The notes beneath the pieces are model-generated. The model searched no databases and was not told the origin of the DNA. It saw only the letters and a program-made list of their open reading frames with translations. Positions 1-6,250 of a stretch of 11,407 nucleotides of DNA are shown here, in pieces. The number at the start of each line of letters is the position of its first letter. Position 1 is the first letter of the stretch. The DNA is from Planctomycetia bacterium. GTDB lineage: Bacteria; Planctomycetota; Phycisphaerae; Phycisphaerales; UBA1924. Position numbers and translations under genes: made by a program. The stretch covers positions 1 through 11,407 of the forward strand of contig SXOY01000163.1 of NCBI GenBank assembly GCA_005776545.1. The letters run 5' to 3'.

Positions 1-1161
1 GGTGCCAGTGTCGACGACGTAGCGGATGCCGGGGACGGTGAGAGAGGTTTCAGCGACGTTGGTGGCGAGGACGATTCGGCGGCCGCCGTGCTGCTTGAAA
101 ACACGCATCTGGTCGGAGGTTGAGAGTCTGGCGAAGAGCGGGAGGACTTCGACGCGATGCTGGAGTTTCTTGTAGTGTTTTTCCAGTTCATCGGCGGCGT
201 TGCGGATGTCGCGCTCGGTGGGAAGGAAGACGAGGATGTCGTGGCGGCCGTCATCGGCACCGGGAGCTTCGGCAATGAGTTCATCGCAGGCTTTGATGAT
301 GGCATCTTCGATGACTTCGATGTCGTCGGAATCTTCTGGGGGGCGATAGCGGATGGCGACGGGATAGGTGCGGCCGCTGACTTCGATGACCGGGGCTGGG
401 ACGTTGGCTTTGGAAAAGTGCTTGGCGAAGCGACCGGGATCGATGGTCGCGGACGTGATGATGACTTTCAGGTCCTTCCGCTTCGGCAACAGCTGATGCA
501 AGTAGCCGAGAAGGAAATCGATATTGAGTGAGCGTTCGTGAGCTTCATCGATGATGATGGAGTCGTAGTGCTCGAGGAGCGGATCGCTCTGGGTTTCGGC
601 GAGCAGGATGCCATCGGTCATGATCTTGATGAATGTGCCGGGTCCGGACTGGTCGCCGAAGCGGACTTTGAAACCGACAGATGAGTTTCCGTTGCGACCT
701 TCGGAGGGCGCTGCTTCGCCGAGTTCTTCGGCGATGCGGTTGGCGACACTGCGGGCGGCAATGCGGCGGGGCTGGGTGTGGCCGATGAAACCGGCGATGC
801 CGCGGCCGAGCGTGAGGCACATTTGGGGGATCTGAGTCGTTTTTCCTGAGCCGGTTTCGCCGCAAACTATGACGACTTGGTTTTCGGAGATCGCCTTCAT
901 GATCTCATCGCGCTTGTGCACGATGGGGAGATCTTGATCGAACTTGGGCTGGGGGACGGTTTTGGCCCGATGCTCGCGGCGGTCGATGGAGGTAAAGAGT
1001 TCGCGGCGGAAATCGGATTCGAGTTTGGGGATGTGGTCGAGGCGGCGATCACGGCGTGCGATTTCGATGGCGTGGAGGCGGCGGCGAAGGCGCGCGACAT
1101 CGCCGAGCATCGCCTCGGGGAGGCGGCGGATGAGGTCGGAGATTGGGGGCGGTTTTTGCAA
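1..1161 (-). CDS. hrpA: ATP-dependent RNA helicase HrpA, DEAH-box (N-terminal part, runs off left edge)
   Basis: This is a cytoplasmic DEAH-box helicase of the HrpA family, which uses ATP to remodel RNA and has been linked in E. coli to ribosome rescue. Only the first 387 codons lie here. Visible motifs, numbered from a TTG start at 1161, are Walker A GETGSGKT (101-108), TQPRRIAA just downstream, DEAH (205-208), SAT (237-239) and the motif V region ATNVAETSLTVPG near the window edge. Motif VI and the long C-terminal region lie outside the window. The frame matches E. coli HrpA closely, as remembered, over the whole stretch. The start is uncertain: TTG at 1161 keeps the conserved helix before MLGDVARLRRRL, while ATG at 1110 would cut into it. 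Neither has a convincing Shine-Dalgarno, and no other ATG, GTG or TTG occurs in frame just upstream. The opposite-strand open frames here are GC-driven shadows. Confidence 0.95.
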   Translation of the reverse strand, partial: MQKPPPISDLIRRLPEAMLGDVARLRRRLHAIEIARRDRRLDHIPKLESDFRRELFTSIDRREHRAKTVPQPKFDQDLPIVHKRDEIMKAISENQVVIVCGETGSGKTTQIPQMCLTLGRGIAGFIGHTQPRRIAARSVANRIAEELGEAAPSEGRNGNSSVGFKVRFGDQSGPGTFIKIMTDGILLAETQSDPLLEHYDSIIIDEAHERSLNIDFLLGYLHQLLPKRKDLKVIITSATIDPGRFAKHFSKANVPAPVIEVSGRTYPVAIRYRPPEDSDDIEVIEDAIIKACDELIAEAPGADDGRHDILVFLPTERDIRNAADELEKHYKKLQHRVEVLPLFARLSTSDQMRVFKQHGGRRIVLATNVAETSLTVPGIRYVVDTGT

Positions 1162-1296
1162 GGGGTGGAAGGGTAGTGGCCCTCTGGCCGACGGTTGGTC
1201 TGTCGGAAATTCTGCGCGTAGTGAGTTTGGCAGGGTTGGGTGTGTATTGAGGAACCGGCGGTAAGTGAACTTAGTCGTGGCAAAGTGACGGAGTGC

Positions 1297-1336
1297 TAGA
1301 AAAGAAACGCCGCGAAACCCGGTGGTTTCGCGGCGT
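1297..1336 (-). terminator. Rho-independent terminator of the 1367-3971 unit
   Basis: A perfect 13-bp inverted repeat (arms 1307-1319 and 1324-1336, arm ACGCCGCGAAACC) encloses a 4-base loop. On the minus strand it is followed by the T-rich run TTTCTTTTCT. It lies about 30 bases past the stop of the 249-residue gene and before hrpA, so it should insulate hrpA from read-through. Confidence 0.88.
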
Positions 1337-1366
1337 GAAGGTGGGTTGAAAGAGTGTTGCGTTCCT

Positions 1367-2116
1367 TTATCTGCGACGGCGACAAGCTACAGGAAGAGCG
1401 GAAAGGCAGAAAATCGTCGCGACGCTTGAACTCGGAACCTCAGCAGTGTCGATGAAGAGCTTCATGTTGGTTTGGTCCGAACCGTCAAAACTAAGAGTCT
1501 CACCAGTCGTAAAGTTGTAGGCAAACTGCGAACTGTGGCCAGAAGTAACTGGACCAGAAAGAGCGCACCCGACGTCTGCGATATCAACGCCAATGGCATT
1601 CGAGAATTGCATACTAATGAAGACATGCGAAGGGAGCGTAATATTGAACGGCACATAGAAGTTGCTGTTGGACAAGTAGTAGACTCCGCCGCCAGGCGGG
1701 ATATTTGGGGTATGTGTGAAGGATGGGTCAGTGAAGAGGAGGGCTCGATTCTCATCGTAGATACGCAAAGTAAGTTGCACGCTCTGGAGGGTCTGTGTTG
1801 TTGATAGGTTCCCGATGGAATATCCCATGTCGGTAAGCAGCGCTGGTCCAGTTGTTGTCATATAGGCATCGTCACCAAACTCGTGTCCGTTCATACGAAA
1901 CCACGAACGAAAGCTCGAATTTCCGCCGCCGAATCCGGGCGACCTCCAGTTGTCGTAAGCACGAAATCCTCGCTGTGGCAACTGGACATCTGATGTAACT
2001 TCAACGTATTCTCGCGAGCCGTCAGCGCCCCATTGCATTTCGTAGATTGGAATGGCCTCCACAGACAAGGCCAACACAAGCGTTTGAAACAATATGGCAA
2101 AATATCTAATTGACAT
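1367..2116 (-). CDS. PEP-CTERM-like secreted/surface protein
   Basis: The protein has 249 residues and no recognised enzymatic domain. Residues 1-21 form a signal peptide (hydrophobic core, cleavage probably after VEA). The body is rich in Gly, Ser, Thr and aromatics and looks beta-rich, like the sandwich bodies common in PEP-CTERM proteins. The tail from about 226 has the PEP-CTERM layout: a VP motif (VPSSS in place of VPEPS), a short hydrophobic segment and a terminal RRRR cluster at 246-249. Such tails are known to be processed by exosortases and to send proteins to the envelope or extracellular matrix. The start is supported by GGGGAG at 2123-2128 with a 6-base spacer. It lies 28 bases downstream of the 608-residue gene, so the two are probably one transcript, ended by the hairpin at 1297-1336. 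No exosortase gene is present in this window. Confidence 0.85.
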   Translation of the reverse strand: MSIRYFAILFQTLVLALSVEAIPIYEMQWGADGSREYVEVTSDVQLPQRGFRAYDNWRSPGFGGGNSSFRSWFRMNGHEFGDDAYMTTTGPALLTDMGYSIGNLSTTQTLQSVQLTLRIYDENRALLFTDPSFTHTPNIPPGGGVYYLSNSNFYVPFNITLPSHVFISMQFSNAIGVDIADVGCALSGPVTSGHSSQFAYNFTTGETLSFDGSDQTNMKLFIDTAEVPSSSVATIFCLSALPVACRRRR

Positions 2117-2122
2117 AGGCTA

Positions 2123-2128
2123 CTCCCC
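2123..2128 (-). promoter_or_regulatory. Shine-Dalgarno of the PEP-CTERM-like gene
   Basis: GGGGAG on the minus strand sits 6 bases before the ATG at 2116, inside the 28-base gap between the two secreted-protein genes. It supports independent initiation of the second gene. Confidence 0.6.
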
Positions 2129-2144
2129 GATGAACGGTTGTGGT

Positions 2145-3971
2145 TTATAGATCAGACATGCGCGGCGCGTGGTACTCGCGTTTCAACGGCCAGTTTGCAA
2201 TATTGTTCCAATAGAGATGAAACTCGTTGTAGTCTTCAACTGTGATGAATCCATCGTCATTGATGTCGCCATTGCCAAATACTCGTGGCCACACTGATGT
2301 CACACCAGTGTTTTGCGAGATAATCGCATCCGCATCAATGCGGTCTTGTTCTTCGACCACACCATCTCCATCAAAGTCAACGACTTGGATCTTCCCCATG
2401 TTGTACCAGCGTTTCATGCGCTCTGCTTGAATGGGATTGGGACCATAGGCGTTGTAGGCTCCCACAACGTAACCGCGCTGACGCGCCTCTCTCCACTGAT
2501 TCATGCTCAGGGTATCGGAATTGTCAAGCAGATGAACTTCTGTGTTTGATCGATTGAGAACAGTTGTGGTGTAAGGTGCTTTCCATGCACGCACACCCGG
2601 TGACACGTGCGTACTCATGACTGGCCAGTTGACAAACCACGGCATGTTGGCAACAGCGCACGCATCGACCGTAGTTGGAAAGCCAGGAACATCGATGGTT
2701 GGGATAGTCTCGCCGCCAATTCGGACACCTCGGCTCGTCAAATATGGATTGTGTGACAATTCAAGCGAACCCCAGCGCCGAGCGTTGGCATTCGTGTTCT
2801 CGCTGGCAGCATCGAGCCAAAGCCGCTTGATCGAGCAATTATCGATCCATGGCCCAATGAAATGCCACACCATGTTGGTATTGGCCGTCATGGAATGACC
2901 GTTGGCTTGAAATCTGGGATCAATTGGGTACGGCGGGGTGTGGTTGGAATAGGGAGTAACCCAGAAGTTCTCTTTGACCGGTGTTGTACCATCGAATCCC
3001 AGAAAGGTCTCCATTCGCTGCGGCGTATTTCCCGTTCCGATTGTCGCTTCGGTACCCAAACCAGTTGAGTTCATTCCAATCCCACCACCAATATAGATCT
3101 CGATGTCCATGTGATCCGGGTCACTTGGGTCAGGGTGCTCATTCAGAAAATTGGCCCAACCATTCCCAGGCGCAAGGTCAAGAAGCGCTTCACCTCTAAA
3201 ATACTTCCGCTTCCATTCCGGCATACCCCAAAACTGGTTCATTGACTGCATAGTGCCGCCGAGAATGGCAAAGTTCGCATTGCCATCGTGTGGGCCGCCA
3301 AACATTGGATTCCCCTGCGCGTCGTAGTCGTAGCCCAGGAGCTTTCCGCCGATGACACCGGCTGGAAGATGGAGCAAGACGCGGCGAACCCCGTACTCAC
3401 GCCACCGCTTGATTGTGCGGATCAAAAAGTCGAACTGGTCGGGAATCCCATTTGGACCAGATACCCAAACCGTGTCTGAGGAATAGTCATCGTTCTGGGA
3501 ATAATTGTCTTCAAAGCGAAGCGTTGAACCATCGTTCCAAAAGTAGTTGTCTGGCAGGATCTCAGTTCCCGAATTGGTGTAATGATGAATGTACCATTTG
3601 TCTGTGTTGCCAGTGGGATTCTCCAGCCAGTCCGCGCTTCCCAACTGAACAGTCATCATTGGCCGACGATCGACCGGCCAGAGCGGAAAACTGTCAACCC
3701 AAGATGCGTAATTGTGAACTCCGGAGCCGTAATACCAAGTTGGGTCCTGAAGGTACCCCATTGGACTGATGGCACCACCAACCGGTGCTACGGAATTCGT
3801 CGGATAATAGTGATTGTCACAGTAAGGGAGCGACATCGGAACGGGATTTGCAATCTGGACCGCCACGCCGCCATGGGGAACTGCATTGGGTTGCGCCACC
3901 GCCACACCAGCGCTACTAACCAAGTACGCCCCCCCCCCCAACAGCGCCACAACAATTTTCCGTTTCAACAT
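2145..3971 (-). CDS. Secreted protein of unknown function with C-terminal dockerin-type EF-hand pair
   Basis: The mature start is placed at ATG 3971, not at the upstream in-frame ATG 4046. AAGGAG lies 7 bases before 3971, and the first 26 residues (MLKRKIVVALLGGGAYLVSS then AGVAVA) form a clear signal peptide ending in AVA. This gives 608 residues. The body (about 27-525) is rich in Trp, Tyr, Asn and Gly and is not one I recognise. Segments such as GVRRVLLHLPAG (194-205), DIEIYIGGGIG (289-299) and IKRLWLDAAS (381-390) look like buried strands, and a TIM-barrel-like hydrolase fold is possible but unproven. The C-terminus has two calcium loops of dockerin type, 532-543 (D532, D534, D536, G537, D543) and 569-580 (D569, N571, D573, G574, D580). 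These may mediate folding or attachment. It is the first gene of a unit with the PEP-CTERM-like gene downstream. An 11-G run interrupts the signal-peptide codons. Confidence 0.85.
   Translation of the reverse strand: MLKRKIVVALLGGGAYLVSSAGVAVAQPNAVPHGGVAVQIANPVPMSLPYCDNHYYPTNSVAPVGGAISPMGYLQDPTWYYGSGVHNYASWVDSFPLWPVDRRPMMTVQLGSADWLENPTGNTDKWYIHHYTNSGTEILPDNYFWNDGSTLRFEDNYSQNDDYSSDTVWVSGPNGIPDQFDFLIRTIKRWREYGVRRVLLHLPAGVIGGKLLGYDYDAQGNPMFGGPHDGNANFAILGGTMQSMNQFWGMPEWKRKYFRGEALLDLAPGNGWANFLNEHPDPSDPDHMDIEIYIGGGIGMNSTGLGTEATIGTGNTPQRMETFLGFDGTTPVKENFWVTPYSNHTPPYPIDPRFQANGHSMTANTNMVWHFIGPWIDNCSIKRLWLDAASENTNANARRWGSLELSHNPYLTSRGVRIGGETIPTIDVPGFPTTVDACAVANMPWFVNWPVMSTHVSPGVRAWKAPYTTTVLNRSNTEVHLLDNSDTLSMNQWREARQRGYVVGAYNAYGPNPIQAERMKRWYNMGKIQVVDFDGDGVVEEQDRIDADAIISQNTGVTSVWPRVFGNGDINDDGFITVEDYNEFHLYWNNIANWPLKREYHAPRMSDL
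3929..3939 (-). repeat. G11 homopolymer inside the signal-peptide codons
   Basis: Eleven consecutive G on the coding strand (C on the plus strand) span the end of codon 11, codons 12-14 and the first base of codon 15 of the 608-residue gene. Any single-base length change would shift the frame within the signal peptide. It could be a slippage-prone contingency tract or a sequencing-sensitive spot. Confidence 0.9.
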
Positions 3972-3978
3972 TTCAAGG

Positions 3979-3984
3979 CTCCTT
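3979..3984 (-). promoter_or_regulatory. Shine-Dalgarno deciding the start of the 608-residue gene
   Basis: A full AAGGAG on the minus strand with a 7-base spacer to ATG 3971. It makes the 25-residue upstream extension to 4046 unlikely, as that extension is polar and would bury the signal peptide. Confidence 0.8.
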
Positions 3985-4054
3985 ATGTGTGTCGTCCCGG
4001 ACTTATCGGAGCACTTTGACTGAACGCGTTTGGACACATTTCGCAACGAGCGAT

Positions 4055-4082
4055 TTGGTATTCAGTTGATTTCAAATGTCAA
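4055..4082 (-). promoter_or_regulatory. Candidate sigma-70-type promoter of the secreted two-gene unit
   Basis: On the minus strand an exact TTGACA (4077-4082) is followed after 16 bases by TACCAA (4055-4060), a weak match to TATAAT. Transcription would start near 4047, giving a leader of about 75 bases before ATG 3971. The -35 is perfect and the -10 is poor, so this is tentative. Confidence 0.4.
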
Positions 4083-4398
4083 TAGCCGTGGACGTTCTGA
4101 TGGAATACCGAAGATCAACTCCGATCTCCGGCACTCCATATCTAATATGAACCACGTTTTCCTCGGTTGCAAATAATCCTGTGAAATTCGATGTAAATTG
4201 TGGGAATCGCTGTTGGCGTGGGACGAGGGAGCGCAGATTTTTCTAGGGTGTTTACCCCAATAACGGATACCGGACAGGAAGAGGTCGATGGGTCAAGGGG
4301 CGGAAGGCGCGGATCAAGACAGATTGGATTTAACATTTGAGATTTGAAAATGTTATCTCAATAATGAAGAATTAACACGGAATCGCTCCAGCCAAGAA

Positions 4399-5388
4399 TT
4401 ACTTCGCCAGCATTACCAGTGCAACATTCAATCCATTGAACAGCATGTGCATCACAATTGGAACACCAATGCGTTTGGTTTTTTCGAAGGCAACACCTAG
4501 TGCCAGGGAGAGCATACTGATCGGGACCAATCCATACCATGTTTCAATTGCACCCGGCCCCCAGTGCATTGCTGTAAACACCGCCGAGGTACACACGATG
4601 GCAATTCCCGGCGAGCCGCCAAACTTGAGCAAGGCTGATTGTAAAAACCCGCGATACAGAAACTCCTCAAACAGCGGCGTGATCAGCACCGCAGACCCGA
4701 TTGACACCCACACCCAGGGATTATCAGAATGACCGGCGAGCGCTTTGAGCGTCGCGTGCGAAATCACCTCGGTCTTTTCATCAACGATCTTGTGATGCAC
4801 CCACGATGCCGCGATTTGTGCTCCAGCCACGACCGGGATTGCCAGCAGCAGACACCCAAGCCCAATTGGGAAGTCTACCGGTTGAGCGCTCAGCCCCGCA
4901 TCACCCTTTGAATCCAGCAAGTATGCCAGGAACAGCCCGACCAACGCGCCCGGAACCACAAAGGCAAGCGAGGAGAGAGCCTTCCCTCGTTCATCGTCTA
5001 AGGCGATGTTGTAGTTCCGAAGCAGTTCACATAGCCCAGAGCGGGCCGCGAGAGCAAAGACAATTGTCACCAGTGCCGCCATGAGCCACACCCAGGAAGG
5101 ATGAGTGGCGATGCCCCTCATACCACTTTTCAGAGACCCGGGCCGAATGACATTTGCCAGAAACAGCCCGATCAAGACCACCGGCCCGCCAACTACCAGA
5201 GAGATATTGATCCAGTCATCGACTGACAACTCTGGGAGCATCCCCTCATGCGCTGGTGGCGAGGTCGAAGTGGGTAACGGTGCAGGGACATCCCCCATGG
5301 CCAGCATTGGAAACGCCATAATTCCCACGACAACAAACAGGCCAACAATGGTCCGCAGACCAGGAAAAGGGAATTCATACCTCAACAT
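4399..5388 (-). CDS. CPBP-family intramembrane protease homologue (Abi/Rce1-like)
   Basis: This is a polytopic membrane protein of 329 residues from ATG 5388. The CPBP family includes CAAX prenyl proteases and bacteriocin-immunity proteins; the substrate here is unknown. All family motifs are present: EEFLYRG (E241, E242, R246), FTAMH (F271, H275) and HMLFN (H314, N318). The glutamates and histidines are the proposed metal/catalytic residues, so the protein looks intact. Residues about 10-30 form a signal anchor, followed by a Pro/Ser-rich stretch and further hydrophobic segments. The frame stays open upstream to 5799, but that part lies antisense within trpC and reads as low-complexity shadow, so I reject it. 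The start codon overlaps the trpC start in CATG; the upstream ribosome site is weak. Nothing nearby suggests a bacteriocin cluster. Confidence 0.88.
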   Translation of the reverse strand: MLRYEFPFPGLRTIVGLFVVVGIMAFPMLAMGDVPAPLPTSTSPPAHEGMLPELSVDDWINISLVVGGPVVLIGLFLANVIRPGSLKSGMRGIATHPSWVWLMAALVTIVFALAARSGLCELLRNYNIALDDERGKALSSLAFVVPGALVGLFLAYLLDSKGDAGLSAQPVDFPIGLGCLLLAIPVVAGAQIAASWVHHKIVDEKTEVISHATLKALAGHSDNPWVWVSIGSAVLITPLFEEFLYRGFLQSALLKFGGSPGIAIVCTSAVFTAMHWGPGAIETWYGLVPISMLSLALGVAFEKTKRIGVPIVMHMLFNGLNVALVMLAK

Positions 5389-6250
5389 GCACGGCGAGAC
5401 ATTCAACAACGATCCAGGCCCGCTGCCGCCAGTTCTCGCGGAAATCATCGAGCACAAGCGCGGAGAGATCGCCGCGCTAAAGGCGAAGACATCTATTATC
5501 GAACTGCGCAAGCGGATTGCTGACCAGGCCCCTGCTCGCAATTTTTTTGCGGCGGTGACCAAGCATTCGATGACCATCCCGACCGCCGTTATTGCGGAAG
5601 TGAAGCGGCAAAGCCCCTCTGCGGGGCTGATCCGTCCTGAATATGCCGGTGATTCCTTTCGCCCAGATGTCATTGCTGAAGAGTATTGGGCTGCCGGTGC
5701 CGCGGCGATCTCCTGCCTCACAGATACTCGCTTTTTCGGAGGCGACCTGTCGTTCATCAACCGGATTAAGGCCCATGTGCCGCTCCCCGTACTTCGCAAA
5801 GACTTTGTGATTGAGCCGATTCAGCTTTACCAGACGCGTGCGGCGGGGGCCGATGCTGTTTTGCTTATCGCTGAGTGCATTGAAACCGCCGAGTTGCTGG
5901 ATCTCATGATCCTGGCCCATGAACTCAAACTCACGGTTTTGCTTGAGGTTCACACGCCCGAAAACCTGCTCCGCGTCCGCCCGCACATCGGTTTCCCGCT
6001 TCCGGCCTACACGCTGCTGGGCATTAACAACCGCGACCTTTCCAGCATGACGGTGAACTTGGCCCATACCCTTCGCCTGCTCGATCTGGTCGAGGATCCA
6101 ACTATCCTCGTCAGCGAATCGGGCATCAAAACCCCGCAGGATATGAAACGTCTGCGCGATGCAGGCGTCAGAATTGTTCTCGTCGGCGAACACCTCATGC
6201 GTCAGGACCACCCGGGCCTGGGGCTGCAACAGCTTCTGGAGATTTCCTGA
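5387..6250 (+). CDS. trpC: Indole-3-glycerol phosphate synthase TrpC
   Basis: This cytoplasmic enzyme converts carboxyphenylaminodeoxyribulose phosphate to indole-3-glycerol phosphate in tryptophan synthesis. The 287 residues show the whole beta/alpha-barrel signature in order: EIIEHKRGEI, VIAEVKRQSPSAG, LTDTRFFGGD, LRKDFVIE, LLEVHT, LGINNRDL and VSESGI, with the catalytic Glu and Lys residues in their usual motifs. The ATG at 5387 is the only reasonable start: the longer frame to 5105 runs antisense through the CPBP gene. About 16 residues precede the usual family beginning, so the length is slightly above the common 255-275. There is no good Shine-Dalgarno; a purine run at 5362-5370 is too far away. 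No other trp gene is in the window, so trpC is not in a classic trp operon here. Its promoter must lie inside the start of the divergent gene. Confidence 0.96.
   Translation: MHGETFNNDPGPLPPVLAEIIEHKRGEIAALKAKTSIIELRKRIADQAPARNFFAAVTKHSMTIPTAVIAEVKRQSPSAGLIRPEYAGDSFRPDVIAEEYWAAGAAAISCLTDTRFFGGDLSFINRIKAHVPLPVLRKDFVIEPIQLYQTRAAGADAVLLIAECIETAELLDLMILAHELKLTVLLEVHTPENLLRVRPHIGFPLPAYTLLGINNRDLSSMTVNLAHTLRLLDLVEDPTILVSESGIKTPQDMKRLRDAGVRIVLVGEHLMRQDHPGLGLQQLLEIS

Larger units (their letters stand above)
3972..4398. other. Non-coding stretch between the CPBP gene and the secreted two-gene unit
   Basis: These 427 bases hold the Shine-Dalgarno and promoter candidate described separately, and no gene I can support. 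The only open frames are short and lack family resemblance or a good ribosome site. One inverted repeat, TAACATTT (4331-4338) with AAATGTTA (4348-4355), lies just past the stop of the CPBP gene. It is AT-rich and not followed by a T-run, so it is a poor terminator and might instead be a small operator or chance. Confidence 0.5.

Noticed and set aside
157..531. Plus-strand open frame of 124 codons, rich in Gly and Asp
   Set aside because: It is antisense to hrpA in the complementary codon register; the HrpA motifs prove the minus strand is coding. The same holds for the other open frames at 545-1283.
3972..4046. 25-residue N-terminal extension of the 608-residue secreted protein
   Set aside because: The ribosome site and signal peptide both point to ATG 3971.
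4142..4336. 64-codon minus-strand frame between the CPBP gene and the secreted unit
   Set aside because: Proline-rich random-looking product, with no recognised motif and no convincing ribosome site.
4331..4355. AT-rich inverted repeat as a terminator of the CPBP gene
   Set aside because: The stem is weak and no T-run follows on the minus strand; kept only as a note on the non-coding stretch.
5105..5386. In-frame upstream extension of trpC
   Set aside because: It runs antisense through the CPBP gene and adds 94 residues absent from the TrpC family.
4399..5388. CPBP protein as part of a phage-defence (Abi) or bacteriocin-immunity cluster
   Set aside because: No toxin, bacteriocin, toxin-antitoxin or restriction gene is nearby, and CPBP proteins are common housekeeping membrane proteins.
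5389..5799. Upstream extension of the CPBP gene
   Set aside because: It lies antisense within trpC, and the translated part has no membrane or family character.
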